33,061 nucleotides of DNA from Candidatus Poribacteria bacterium (GCA_002729015.1 PBVO01000106.1:70596-103656), one strand, 5' to 3'. Positions 23,350 through 31,359 are shown, counted from the stretch's first letter. Notes: generated by a model not told the origin, from the sequence alone. Numbers and translations: made by a program.

Positions 23350-24369
23350 ATGACATATAAAGTTGGGCTTATTGGTTGTGGTGGACGCCAGAATGCACAT
23401 CTAGAATCTTTTCGCGACAACCTTAATTGCAAGGTTGTCGCGGTCGTTGATATCAATCCACAGATAGGACAAGCGTTCGCAGAAAAACACGATATACCAG
23501 AGTCATTTGTTTCTGTGAACGACATGGTACGATCAAGTGAAGTGGATATTGTTACTGTTGTCACACGACCTAAATGGATTTATCAACCAGTGATGGAATC
23601 AATCCAGTGTGGAGTCAAAGGCATCCTGATGGAAAAACCTTTTGGTGTTAATATCGAAGACTCAAAGAAAATGCTAGAATCAGCAAAAAAAAACGATACA
23701 ACCCTATTAGTCAATCATCAGTATCGGTTTTTCGATTTAGCCGAACAAATGAAAAATATTTTACAAAGTGGTGAATTCGGAACCGTTGAATATATGCGGG
23801 CAATTAGTGCTATCAAGCTACACGGTCAAGGAACACATATGATAGATTTTGCCCGTTTCCTGTATAACGATCGACCATTTTCGTGGGCCTTAGGCAATTT
23901 TGCAGGGTCGGAGTCATTCGATGCTAAACAGATAGGACCAGATTATGATACGGGAATTTTAGTCTTTGAAGATGGTGTGCCAATTTATGTTGAGGCTGGA
24001 AGGGGATCTTCTCAATCCCCTTATGTTGGCAATGGACTTAATTTATACGTGGATGCAGTCTGTACCAAAGGCCGTATTTGGTTCGGTTTGTCACACGGTT
24101 TGAGAATCTGGTATCCTGATGGACGTTATCAAGAAATAGAAGGTATTTGGCCAGCCATTAGTAAACCAGCACAGACTCGTTTGGTAGCTAGTTTGCTTGA
24201 TACTATAGAAAACGGTACAGAAAATCGTTGTCAAGCAAGTAAGGCCTATTCTACCCAAGAAGCACTATGTGGTTTATTAGAATCTGGTTTAACACACCAA
24301 AAAATCAACTTTCCACTCAACATCCCACCTGGGCTTATGGATCGGGTAAGAAATCGAATGAATGTATGA
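23350..24369 (+). CDS. Gfo/Idh/MocA-family NAD(P)-dependent oxidoreductase
   Basis: A 339-residue two-domain dehydrogenase. The Rossmann motif is VGLIGCGGRQNAHLESF (5-21), with Asp34 in AVVDINP as the likely adenine-ribose ligand. Glu95-Lys96-Pro97 in LMEKPFGV carries the family's conserved catalytic-site lysine, and the C-terminal beta-sheet domain begins near VNHQYRFFDL. Members oxidise or reduce sugars, inositols and related cyclitols, so a sugar dehydrogenase role fits the lactonase nearby, but the substrate is not predictable. GAGGAA eight bases before ATG 23350 is a good ribosome site. A perfect 12-bp inverted repeat occupies codons 22-31, in frame. Confidence 0.93.
   Translation: MTYKVGLIGCGGRQNAHLESFRDNLNCKVVAVVDINPQIGQAFAEKHDIPESFVSVNDMVRSSEVDIVTVVTRPKWIYQPVMESIQCGVKGILMEKPFGVNIEDSKKMLESAKKNDTTLLVNHQYRFFDLAEQMKNILQSGEFGTVEYMRAISAIKLHGQGTHMIDFARFLYNDRPFSWALGNFAGSESFDAKQIGPDYDTGILVFEDGVPIYVEAGRGSSQSPYVGNGLNLYVDAVCTKGRIWFGLSHGLRIWYPDGRYQEIEGIWPAISKPAQTRLVASLLDTIENGTENRCQASKAYSTQEALCGLLESGLTHQKINFPLNIPPGLMDRVRNRMNV
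23413..23442 (+). repeat. Perfect 12-bp inverted repeat inside the Gfo/Idh coding sequence
   Basis: CGCGACAACCTT (23413-23424) and its exact complement AAGGTTGTCGCG (23431-23442) flank a six-base loop AATTGC. It covers codons 22-31 (RDNLNCKVVA) of the oxidoreductase, starting 63 bases into the gene. No T-run follows on either strand. Confidence 0.8.
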
Positions 24370-24496
24370 CATTGAAACCCATCAGAAAAAAAACATCGAC
24401 TTATATCAACATATTAAAGCGCAACTGCACCAATGGGAATTTGCAGCGACTAATAAGCTAGCTTTCTATATTCAAACGATTGTGCTTAAAAACTAA
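24362..24496 (+). CDS. Candidate small protein (44 aa), overlapping the Gfo/Idh stop
   Basis: An ATG at 24362 opens a 44-codon frame ending at TAA 24494-24496, overlapping the end of the Gfo/Idh gene by eight bases, an arrangement typical of translational coupling. The product (MYDIETHQKKNIDLYQ..., ending IQTIVLKN) is helical-looking, with aromatic residues and a balanced charge. It has no motif I recognise and no clear ribosome site of its own. It could equally be chance or a remnant of a larger gene. Confidence 0.3.
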   Translation: MYDIETHQKKNIDLYQHIKAQLHQWEFAATNKLAFYIQTIVLKN

Positions 24497-24609
24497 GAGC
24501 TGGACGTTTTCTTGAGCTTGACAACACAGTATATAAGAGGCGATTAGTTCTAGAAACAAGTCCTGTCGGCGACTCTTTCGAAACCAAATTTGTAGTTTCT
24601 CTTTAGATA

Positions 24610-24637
24610 AGTTCTGTTACCTGTAGGCAACAGAACT
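24610..24637 (-). terminator. Stem-loop just after the second sulfatase gene
   Basis: AGTTCTGTT (24610-24618) pairs perfectly with AACAGAACT (24629-24637), with a ten-base loop. It begins six bases after the sulfatase stop on the minus strand. The bases that follow (TATCTAAAGAG) are only weakly U-rich, so termination may be inefficient or the stem may protect the mRNA end. Confidence 0.5.
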
Positions 24638-24643
24638 ATCAGT

Positions 24644-26020
24644 TTAGCCTCGATCTTTTAGATCGTACATAGCAATAATATAAGGGTGATCGGGATCGTA
24701 GTGGGTTAAGGTATCTGAGCTATCAACACGACCCACAGAACGTGTATTTTCGCCTTTGGTACTAGTTAAATCATCACCTAGATCTTTACGGTAAATATCC
24801 ATTTGGTCATTTAGATCAGCTACGATATCTGGGTGTTGATCGTATAGATTAGTAGTTTCGCCAATATCAGCAACTAGATCATAAAGTTCGTTACAGACTT
24901 CAATGCCAGATTTCCCGACGGTATGGGTGTGTAATTTCCAACGACCACTCCGAATTGCCATCAGATTGTGAAGGAGATAATAAAGGAAGGTCTCACGAGG
25001 AGTTATCGCACCTTCCTCATTTCTTATTAGTGAACTTATGTTTTTTCCATCAATGATACGATCGGAAGGCATTTCACCACCTGCTAGTTCGACCAGCGTT
25101 GGACAGAGGTCAATAGCAGAAACCAACTGGTTACTTACGGAGCCGGGTGGAATCTGAGAAGGCCACCGCATGATACAAGGTACTCGCTGACCTCCTTCCC
25201 AAGTTGTTCCCTTTGTTCCACGAAGTGGTTTATTACTACCACCTTCACCTCTAGCTCGAGAACCATTATCACTGGTAAAAATGACCAAAGTATTTTCATC
25301 CAATCCTAATCGTTTTAGTTCATCAAGTAATACACCAACGCTCCAGTCAATTGCTTGAACAGCTGCGCCATAACGACCATTTTCCGATTCACGCATGAAA
25401 CGATCAGGTGGGTAGATGGGTAAGTGAACGTACATATGTGCGAAATAAAGAAAGAACGGTGTGTCTTGGTTGGCCCGAATAAATCTAACTGATTCTTCAA
25501 CATAACGTTCAGTGACAGAAACTTGATCAGGCTGTTCTTGAATCACATCTTCATCGAGTAATAAGGGAAGAGGTGGGTATTTGTCGTCCGGGGTTTGACG
25601 TCCCATATCGTTAGAATATGGAATGCCATAATAACTATCAAAACCATGCCGGGTCGGGAGAAATTCTTTCTGATCACCACAGTGCCATTTGCCAACGATC
25701 TTGGTCGCATAACCCACGTCTTTCAGTAGAGACGCCACCGTTTTTTCGGCTGGATTCAATCCTAGTGATTGGCCAGGGAAAAGGACCCACCGGCCGTCGA
25801 ATTCAGCAAACCCAATACGAGGAGGATAACAACCAGTTAGCATTGCACCTCGAGAAGGTGAGCACACAGGTGACCCCATGTAGAAATCGGTGAACTGGAT
25901 TCCGTCTGCGGCCATCTGATCCAAGTATGGTGTTTGATTGATATCAGAGCCGTAGCAACCGAGATCACCGTAACCAAGATCATCACAGTTGATAAGTATG
26001 ATATTAGGCTGATCGGACAT
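24644..26020 (-). CDS. Sulfatase, arylsulfatase A type (CSPSR)
   Basis: A 458-residue formylglycine sulfatase. PNIILINCDDLGYGDLGCYG holds the metal Asp13 and Asp14. Cys53-Ser-Pro-Ser-Arg57 in CSPSRGAMLTG is the modification motif. KWHCGD, VHLP and FTSDNGSRARGEGGSNKPLRGTKGTTWEGG give the remaining active-site residues, and the sequence is characteristic of the marine polysaccharide/glycan sulfatase families. No signal peptide is visible, unusual if the substrate is extracellular. It is clearly different from the sulfatase at 5419-6933, including the Ser-Pro-Ser-Arg versus Ile-Pro-Ala-Arg motif. GGAG six bases upstream supports ATG 26020. It has its own promoter region with a palindrome, and a stem-loop at its end. 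Confidence 0.93.
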   Translation of the reverse strand: MSDQPNIILINCDDLGYGDLGCYGSDINQTPYLDQMAADGIQFTDFYMGSPVCSPSRGAMLTGCYPPRIGFAEFDGRWVLFPGQSLGLNPAEKTVASLLKDVGYATKIVGKWHCGDQKEFLPTRHGFDSYYGIPYSNDMGRQTPDDKYPPLPLLLDEDVIQEQPDQVSVTERYVEESVRFIRANQDTPFFLYFAHMYVHLPIYPPDRFMRESENGRYGAAVQAIDWSVGVLLDELKRLGLDENTLVIFTSDNGSRARGEGGSNKPLRGTKGTTWEGGQRVPCIMRWPSQIPPGSVSNQLVSAIDLCPTLVELAGGEMPSDRIIDGKNISSLIRNEEGAITPRETFLYYLLHNLMAIRSGRWKLHTHTVGKSGIEVCNELYDLVADIGETTNLYDQHPDIVADLNDQMDIYRKDLGDDLTSTKGENTRSVGRVDSSDTLTHYDPDHPYIIAMYDLKDRG

Positions 26021-26065
26021 TAAAAACTCCCTTTATCTATAGTTAATAAAAAATCATCTGAAGCG

Positions 26066-26071
26066 ATTATA
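26066..26071 (-). promoter_or_regulatory. -10 box of the second sulfatase gene, without a -35 box
   Basis: A perfect TATAAT on the minus strand, about 45 bases before the sulfatase start. The position for a -35 box (26089-26094) reads GGTAAA, far from consensus, and the palindrome at 26093-26125 begins right there. This is the pattern of an activator-dependent promoter. Confidence 0.5.
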
Positions 26072-26092
26072 GACAAAACCTATATGCCTTTA

Positions 26093-26125
26093 CCTGAATC
26101 ATCAGGTTCCAGATTATGATTCAGG
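26093..26125. promoter_or_regulatory. 10-bp palindrome upstream of the second sulfatase gene, possible operator
   Basis: CCTGAATCAT (26093-26102) and ATGATTCAGG (26116-26125) are exact inverted repeats separated by 13 bases. A second TCAGG at 26102-26106 lies inside the spacer. There is no U-tract on either side, so a regulator site is more likely than a terminator. Its centre is about 50 bases upstream of the predicted sulfatase transcription start. Confidence 0.5.
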
Positions 26126-26211
26126 CTTGCAGTAGAATTAAAACTAAGAATGTCCACTTCAGTGTTCGTCGATTTTTTTAGAAGTAGTACTTAATTTTTT
26201 GAATAAAGAGA

Positions 26212-27138
26212 CTACTTTTCTATTTTTTGTAGGTGCCAACCTGATTTTGTAATCTGAATCTCATTAATTCCCTGATATTGGTCAAAAGTCTGCTCCATCT
26301 CTCCAACATTTTCAAAAAATCCTATCAAATTAACAACACCGAAGCTTTCGCCTGACTTTATTGGCCAGCCACCGATCTCTTGAATCATACACACATAACT
26401 TCGTTGATGGCACCAAGCTTCATAAACGATTGATGGATCTAAGGTCATCCCAGCCAACCAGTATCCATTATTAAGCTGATAGGCACGAATAAACCGTTCA
26501 GGCGCACGGTCCTTGGTACGCTGGTATAAATAACGAGTATCGGGGGCAAAATCTATCTCGAACTCCTTTGCAGCGATATAGCCGTGATAACTAAGGTATA
26601 TTTGCTTAAAACTATCTCCTTTCTTGTGCTTAATATGGCTGGGCATATCCATCCTTAGTACAAGAGAATCCACAGAGTTAACACTGGTAACTTTATCGTA
26701 AGCAAAAAACCAGCCAACACCATTCGGAAACACGAGCCACTGTTCCCACAAAGAACCACTCCTATAAGGTAGTTGGGCTGAATCCCAATTGAACCACTGT
26801 TTCAGGGCTACAAAATCTTTCCCCTTAACTATTTCGAACGGTAGCTTTTTGGCTTTGGTACAAATTTGGGGTAGCTCAACATAACGTTTGGGCAGTTGTC
26901 CGTGTACTAGATCACCCCAACGATAATTTGGCGGTGTTGAGGTGTCGGAATTATTGATACCTGGTTCAAGCAAGAAGTCAACGATGCACAAACCAAAACC
27001 GAGATCCTTAGCCCCAGTACGCTTATCAACAAATGACTCAGCCCCTACACCAGTTACATAACCTTCTGTCAGTATCTTCGCCTGATAACGGTCTGTCTCA
27101 ATTTCAACGGAACCTTCATTTTCGTTAATGGTTAGCAC
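26212..27138 (-). CDS. Uncharacterised protein, possibly mutarotase-like beta-sandwich (308 aa)
   Basis: I do not recognise this family. The protein is soluble, with no signal peptide, and rich in Trp, Tyr, Phe and Gly with alternating beta-type segments (EGSVEIETDRYQAKILTEGY, then SLWEQWLVFPNGVGWFFAYD, YLYQRTKDRAPERFIRAYQL, and a final INEIQITKSGWHLQKI). The overall feel is that of large beta-sandwich carbohydrate-binding or aldose-epimerase-like proteins. This is an impression, not a match. It starts with GTG 27138 and has no good ribosome site. It lies 16 bases after a TPR protein gene and downstream of a TIM-barrel epimerase gene, so it is probably third in a sugar-related operon. Confidence 0.8.
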   Translation of the reverse strand: MLTINENEGSVEIETDRYQAKILTEGYVTGVGAESFVDKRTGAKDLGFGLCIVDFLLEPGINNSDTSTPPNYRWGDLVHGQLPKRYVELPQICTKAKKLPFEIVKGKDFVALKQWFNWDSAQLPYRSGSLWEQWLVFPNGVGWFFAYDKVTSVNSVDSLVLRMDMPSHIKHKKGDSFKQIYLSYHGYIAAKEFEIDFAPDTRYLYQRTKDRAPERFIRAYQLNNGYWLAGMTLDPSIVYEAWCHQRSYVCMIQEIGGWPIKSGESFGVVNLIGFFENVGEMEQTFDQYQGINEIQITKSGWHLQKIEK

Positions 27139-27154
27139 AGAGGTACCGATTCAC

Positions 27155-27817
27155 CTATATTTTACAGTAGGTCCACTTTACCATGCCAGAGTGCCCAATA
27201 GATCGGTAGGCTGCAACCAAATGGTAATAAGTCGACGATTGATAAGGATCCAAAGTCAACGCTTTTTCTAAATAAGTAATGCCCTGGTTAATTTGGTTAT
27301 TACTAATGGCCTGTTGGCCCAACAACTGATAAGCCTCAGTTAGATTGGCGTCTATTTTTGTGGCGTGCAACAGATTTGATTTTGCTTCTTTATCGTCTTG
27401 GTAGTATAAATTAATCTCACCCAAGACCAAATAAGCTTTTGCTGTTTGTGATAGTAGCTTGACAGCCTCTAGCTCGTGTGATTTTGCCCTGTTGAAAACA
27501 CCCTCTTTTTGGTAAATCATGGCCAGATATAAGTGCGCTGTACCGTAGGCATCCGTTGACGTTTCCAAAGTTAGGACCTTCTGATAGGCAGTAATAGAAT
27601 TACTCAGCCGCTCCTGTAATCGATATGCTGCACCTAGTTGGCAGTATGCGGCTGCATTCTCTAGTTCTTGTGACAAGATTTGTGAGAATTTCGTAATTGA
27701 TTCGTCGTATAACCCCATTTTTAGGTAGTTCATCCCATCCTCAAATTGGGTCGAGCTGGCCACTATGTTTATGCTAAACCAGAATAAAAATGCCAGAACG
27801 AACTGCCTGATGTCCAT
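27155..27817 (-). CDS. Exported tetratricopeptide (TPR) repeat protein (220 aa)
   Basis: A signal peptide is evident (MDIRQFVLAFLFWFSINIVA, cut probably before SSTQ), so the protein is periplasmic or outer-membrane associated. Five to six TPR units follow, with the repeat marks at AAAYCQLGAAYRLQERLSNS, TAHLYLAMIYQKEGVFNRAK, AKAYLVLGEINLYYQDDKEA, TEAYQLLGQQAISNNQINQG, and SSTYYHLVAAYRSIGHSGMV. TPR proteins scaffold other proteins, and the partner is unknown. The final unit is cut short (VKWTYCKI), which might be natural or a small 3' truncation. It lies 55 bases after the TIM-barrel gene and 16 before the 308-residue protein, in one probable operon. Confidence 0.85.
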   Translation of the reverse strand: MDIRQFVLAFLFWFSINIVASSTQFEDGMNYLKMGLYDESITKFSQILSQELENAAAYCQLGAAYRLQERLSNSITAYQKVLTLETSTDAYGTAHLYLAMIYQKEGVFNRAKSHELEAVKLLSQTAKAYLVLGEINLYYQDDKEAKSNLLHATKIDANLTEAYQLLGQQAISNNQINQGITYLEKALTLDPYQSSTYYHLVAAYRSIGHSGMVKWTYCKI

Positions 27818-27872
27818 TGGTTCAGTCTATCAAAGATTTTATGTGATGTAAATAAATTAGACTGATAATGCT

Positions 27873-28724
27873 TTAGAGAGTGGACAGGATCTTACGTAAA
27901 TACTGAATATCTTCTTTGGCCCATTTTTCGAGGTTGGGCGGTGAAGTATCGGCATAGCCAACTTGACGAATAATAGTTTCATCAAACTGATACTCTGTGT
28001 GAACCGTCAGTGGACCATTGAAATTGGATTGATGTAAGTTTGCTAAACTATTTTTCCAATCCAAAATACCAGATCCAACTTTGACAAAGTATGGACGGTA
28101 AATGGGGGAAAAGCTTTCTTCCCATTGAGAATAACAGACATCTTTGATACCAACTACGGTCAGATAATTCCCCATCATTGATAAACCCATTGGCCAATCT
28201 TCCCCGTCGAGTTCTAAATGACCCAAATCTGGGTAAGCTCCCACTTCCTGCGGATCAAATCCTTTCAATAAGTACATCAATCCTGATATATTTGACCCAA
28301 GACAGGGTCCACTATGTGTCTGGTAACAGGTCTGTACTTGGTAACGACGACTGAGAGCTGTAAACCCATCTAATGCTTTTCTGGCTCGATCGAAAAGTTG
28401 CCAATAATCATCGTTAGATTCAAATTGCCAAAAACCGATTTTTAGTCGTGGGATGCCCGATTCAGCACAAGCAGCAAACAGACTTTCAGCTCGAGCATCT
28501 GGCTGATTAAGATCAGCTGGTGCTGTTGCTAGTGGGCAAATCAGTCCTTGCTCCTCCCAGATACGCGTAGCAGATGGAAGTTCAACGAGAGCATTATTAG
28601 GATCTATTGGATGATTAGGGCGTAAGCATATGTCCAAGCCATCATAACCTAAGTTCTTGGCGGTTTCACCCAAATCTTCTACTGATAAATGGTTGAAAAA
28701 TTTTGAGTTAAGTACAATCTGCAT
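27873..28724 (-). CDS. Sugar phosphate isomerase/epimerase-type TIM-barrel protein (283 aa)
   Basis: A xylose-isomerase-like TIM barrel. Strand 1 and helix 1 are QIVLNSKFFNHLSVEDLGET, strand 2 is GYDGLDICLR. CYQTHSGP holds a His at the metal site, VGAYPDLGHLELDGED a metal Asp and His, and VGIKDVCYSQ the strand with conserved Lys-Asp. LTVHTEYQ ends with a Glu. Homologues act as sugar epimerases, isomerases or inosose dehydratases. The two copies in this window (this and 14451-15260) are too different to be recent duplicates. ATG 28724 has AAGGA six bases upstream. It heads the operon that continues to 26212. Confidence 0.88.
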   Translation of the reverse strand: MQIVLNSKFFNHLSVEDLGETAKNLGYDGLDICLRPNHPIDPNNALVELPSATRIWEEQGLICPLATAPADLNQPDARAESLFAACAESGIPRLKIGFWQFESNDDYWQLFDRARKALDGFTALSRRYQVQTCYQTHSGPCLGSNISGLMYLLKGFDPQEVGAYPDLGHLELDGEDWPMGLSMMGNYLTVVGIKDVCYSQWEESFSPIYRPYFVKVGSGILDWKNSLANLHQSNFNGPLTVHTEYQFDETIIRQVGYADTSPPNLEKWAKEDIQYLRKILSTL

Positions 28725-28809
28725 TTAATTTCCTTGTAAGCACTTTCGGATATTAGCTGGTAATTGTCAATTTAATGTTCGGCAAGGCTCGGCCAGCAAA
28801 ATTGTAGCA

Positions 28810-28837
28810 ATTATAGTCAAGAATGCCACGACATCAA
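28810..28837 (-). promoter_or_regulatory. Promoter of the TIM-barrel/TPR/308-aa operon
   Basis: On the minus strand TTGATG (28832-28837), a 16-base spacer, and a perfect TATAAT (28810-28815). Transcription would start near 28803. Its -35 box lies two bases from that of the divergent promoter at 28840-28868. Confidence 0.55.
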
Positions 28838-28839
28838 AT

Positions 28840-28868
28840 TTAACTAGTTCCTTTCCTTAGTTTATGAT
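28840..28868 (+). promoter_or_regulatory. Promoter of the tandem alpha/beta hydrolase gene
   Basis: TTAACT (28840-28845), a 17-base spacer, and TATGAT (28863-28868), with start near 28875 and a leader of about 33 bases. Both hexamers match four or more consensus bases. Confidence 0.5.
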
Positions 28869-28907
28869 AGGCTGGAAGTCCACAATTAGGTTTTGGTGTA
28901 AGATTTT

Positions 28908-30947
28908 ATGATTGGGTTATTGGTATTTCTAGGTTATGTATGTATGCCTATAGCTCAATCTATGGACTCACAAATGATAGAAGATCGAGACATAAAACTG
29001 CGTGTTTTGAAAGAAGATCATAGTCAGACACTTTGGAATTATTTGATTGATCAGTCGAACAAACTAGATAGAAAAAGAGCTCAACGTCTAGCCGAAGCTC
29101 TAAAGACAAAGGATGAGTTACAGAAATATCTTCGAGACTTACAAGACCATTACCTTCAGTTACTAGGTCCTTTCCCTTCCAAAACGCCACTGAGACCTCA
29201 AGTCAAAGGGGAGTTGATCGGTGATGGATTTCGAGTCCAAAAAGTATTATTTGAGAGTTGGCCCAACCACCATGTGTCAGCCTTAATTTATCTGCCAGAT
29301 CTTGACCCGAAACAGCATGGTCCTTGGCCAGGAATCTTATTTGCTTGTGGGCACTCCAATAATGGAAAAGCTTATATATCCTATCAGAAAGCATGTGCTC
29401 TTTTAGCTCAAAATGGGTTTGTAGTCTTAAGTTATGATCCTATTTCACAAGGGGAAAGAATACAAATGCCTAATGCCTCTCGTCATGGTACAACTGCTCA
29501 TACTTTGCTTAATATCGGAGCAAGATTAGTTGGGCGAAGTGTCGTTTGGTATCAAGCTTGGGACGGGATAAGAGCTTTGGATTACCTAACGAACCGTTCT
29601 GAAGTTGATAAAAATAAATCCATTGGTATGACAGGAACTAGTGGCGGTGGCACCCAAACGACCTTTTTAATGGCCTTAGATAACAGGATTGGGCCAGCTG
29701 CTCCATCCTGTTACACTATGCAAAGGACGTCTAAATTTTGCGGACATAGCGGACCAGCTGACGGCTGCCAACACCTACCGTTTGAAGGTCAATATGGTAT
29801 AGACCATATTGATTATACCTTGATGCGTGCACCAAAACCGACAGCAATACTTGCAGCGACAAAAGATTTCTTTGAGATTGATTCAACGCGAGAAACTATA
29901 CAGGATGCTGTCGCTGTTTATCAGAAACTTGATCAAAAAGAACGATTCCACTTCTTTGAAGCAAATGCAAAGCATGGAATGGGGTTGGAACATCGAAAAG
30001 AAGTAGTTCGATGGTTTCGTCATTGGTTTTACAAAGATTCGAGTCAAGTATCTGAACCGATGAATCTATCAACATTTTCTGAAACAGAGGTACAGGTGAC
30101 AAATACTGGACAGGTTTCAACTGATTTTCCCCATCAGGTAAGCGTTGCTGATCTAAATTTGGAGGAAGCTAAGCGGCTAGCAGAATTTCGAACTACATTT
30201 TGGCAAAATCATTCACCGGAAGAATGCCTTAACAAAATTAGGAATTTGATTGGTCTTCCATTCAAAATTGGAACTGTAGAAGCAAAATCGATCGACGTTA
30301 TAAAACAGAAAAGTAAAACGATTGAAAAGCTAGTACTAAAAAGCCCCGGAAATATCCTCATACCAGCCCTTCTATTTCGAAAGCTAACAAAACATGATCG
30401 AAAGGGCAAATCAGTCATTTACCTTCATCACCAAGGAAAACATGTAGAAGCGAATAAGGAGATAGAAGAACTTCTTGAAGGCGCCAGACTTGTTCTAGCT
30501 ATTGATGTTCGTGGGATAGGCGAAATTCGTGATAAAGGTAGTAACACCAAATATCACGGCCATGATCATCGGATTAACACGGTCTCTATGCATATTGGTC
30601 GTTCTTTGTTTGGCCAGCGGGTAGAAGATATACTAATAGCTATTAAATATTTGCGGTTGCAGATAATTGATGAAGAAATCAACTCAGACCCGAGCCGAAT
30701 TCACTTGGTCGGGATAGAAACGATGACACCATTAGTACTTCACGCTGCAGTCTTAGATGATGGTGTAAACACCGTAGAATTAAGACGCCCAGTAGTAAGT
30801 AGCTGGGTCAACGATGTGGTTGCTAAGCCACTACGAAAAGAGATGGCAGGCATGGTGGTACCAGGTGCTCTAAAAATGTATGATTTACCTGATTTAATGA
30901 ATCTACTCGGAGATCGTCTAACTTCAACACTTCCTCATACCAATTAA
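28908..30947 (+). CDS. Acetylxylan-esterase-like tandem alpha/beta hydrolase (679 aa)
   Basis: Two alpha/beta-hydrolase units in one chain, the first of AXE1/prolyl-oligopeptidase type. A hydrophobic N-terminus (IGLLVFLGYVCMPIAQS) suggests export. In unit one (about 80-380), WPGILFACGH holds the oxyanion-side strand, Ser245 in GTSGGGTQ is the nucleophile, His356 in KHGMG the catalytic base, and SYDPISQGER the structural strand. Unit two (about 400-679) keeps the fold (VIYLHHQGKH, LVLAIDVRGIGE), but its nucleophile elbow reads GIETM at about 602-606, so the serine is lost and it is probably non-catalytic. Deacetylation of polysaccharides or of small esters is plausible. ATG 28908 is fixed because a stop lies two codons upstream in frame. 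Confidence 0.88.
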   Translation: MIGLLVFLGYVCMPIAQSMDSQMIEDRDIKLRVLKEDHSQTLWNYLIDQSNKLDRKRAQRLAEALKTKDELQKYLRDLQDHYLQLLGPFPSKTPLRPQVKGELIGDGFRVQKVLFESWPNHHVSALIYLPDLDPKQHGPWPGILFACGHSNNGKAYISYQKACALLAQNGFVVLSYDPISQGERIQMPNASRHGTTAHTLLNIGARLVGRSVVWYQAWDGIRALDYLTNRSEVDKNKSIGMTGTSGGGTQTTFLMALDNRIGPAAPSCYTMQRTSKFCGHSGPADGCQHLPFEGQYGIDHIDYTLMRAPKPTAILAATKDFFEIDSTRETIQDAVAVYQKLDQKERFHFFEANAKHGMGLEHRKEVVRWFRHWFYKDSSQVSEPMNLSTFSETEVQVTNTGQVSTDFPHQVSVADLNLEEAKRLAEFRTTFWQNHSPEECLNKIRNLIGLPFKIGTVEAKSIDVIKQKSKTIEKLVLKSPGNILIPALLFRKLTKHDRKGKSVIYLHHQGKHVEANKEIEELLEGARLVLAIDVRGIGEIRDKGSNTKYHGHDHRINTVSMHIGRSLFGQRVEDILIAIKYLRLQIIDEEINSDPSRIHLVGIETMTPLVLHAAVLDDGVNTVELRRPVVSSWVNDVVAKPLRKEMAGMVVPGALKMYDLPDLMNLLGDRLTSTLPHTN

Positions 30948-31252
30948 TGCATAACGAACTGATGAGAACTACTAATTTATTGAATTTGGACTCCTTGGTA
31001 ATATGCCTTCGAGCGACTAGACCAAAATGGAAATTGTTATTCTGATTTGAGTTGTTTGGCCTGAATATTGTTTCAAAATCTGTTCAATTGGCAATGGCTT
31101 CTTAAATACAAAATAGCTTTATATTCACAGTGTCTTTTTCTCATTTTATCTACTAATAAATAAAATAAATGGTCGAGCAATTAGTAATGTTATTTCAACC
31201 ATAGATTTTTAGCATGCTATTGGGTTATCTAAGATATCGGATAGAACAGAGA
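30948..31252 (+). other. Intergenic region between hydrolase and gatA promoter
   Basis: About 300 AT-rich bases with no convincing reading frame, terminator or repeat. I see nothing specific here before the gatA promoter at 31253. Confidence 0.5.
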
Positions 31253-31281
31253 TGGACAACTTTTGGGCACAATGATATAAT
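31253..31281 (+). promoter_or_regulatory. Sigma70 promoter of gatA
   Basis: TGGACA (31253-31258), a 17-base spacer, and a perfect TATAAT (31276-31281). Start is expected near 31288, giving a leader of about 72 bases before ATG 31360. Confidence 0.8.
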
Positions 31282-31359
31282 TCGGGGCGAATTATAACTT
31301 GCTTGATAGTTCGGCTAGCCAAACATCTAGTGGAAGTACCCTCTTGGAGAGACTATTTC

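Noticed and set aside
24267..24461. 64-codon frame overlapping the Gfo/Idh gene
   Set aside because: Most of it lies inside the real gene in another frame, and the composition is not protein-like.
26182..26217. Inverted repeat AAGTAGT/ACTACTT near the end of the 308-residue protein gene
   Set aside because: The U-rich stretch follows on the plus strand, where no gene ends, and the 22-base loop is long, so a terminator for the minus-strand gene is not supported.
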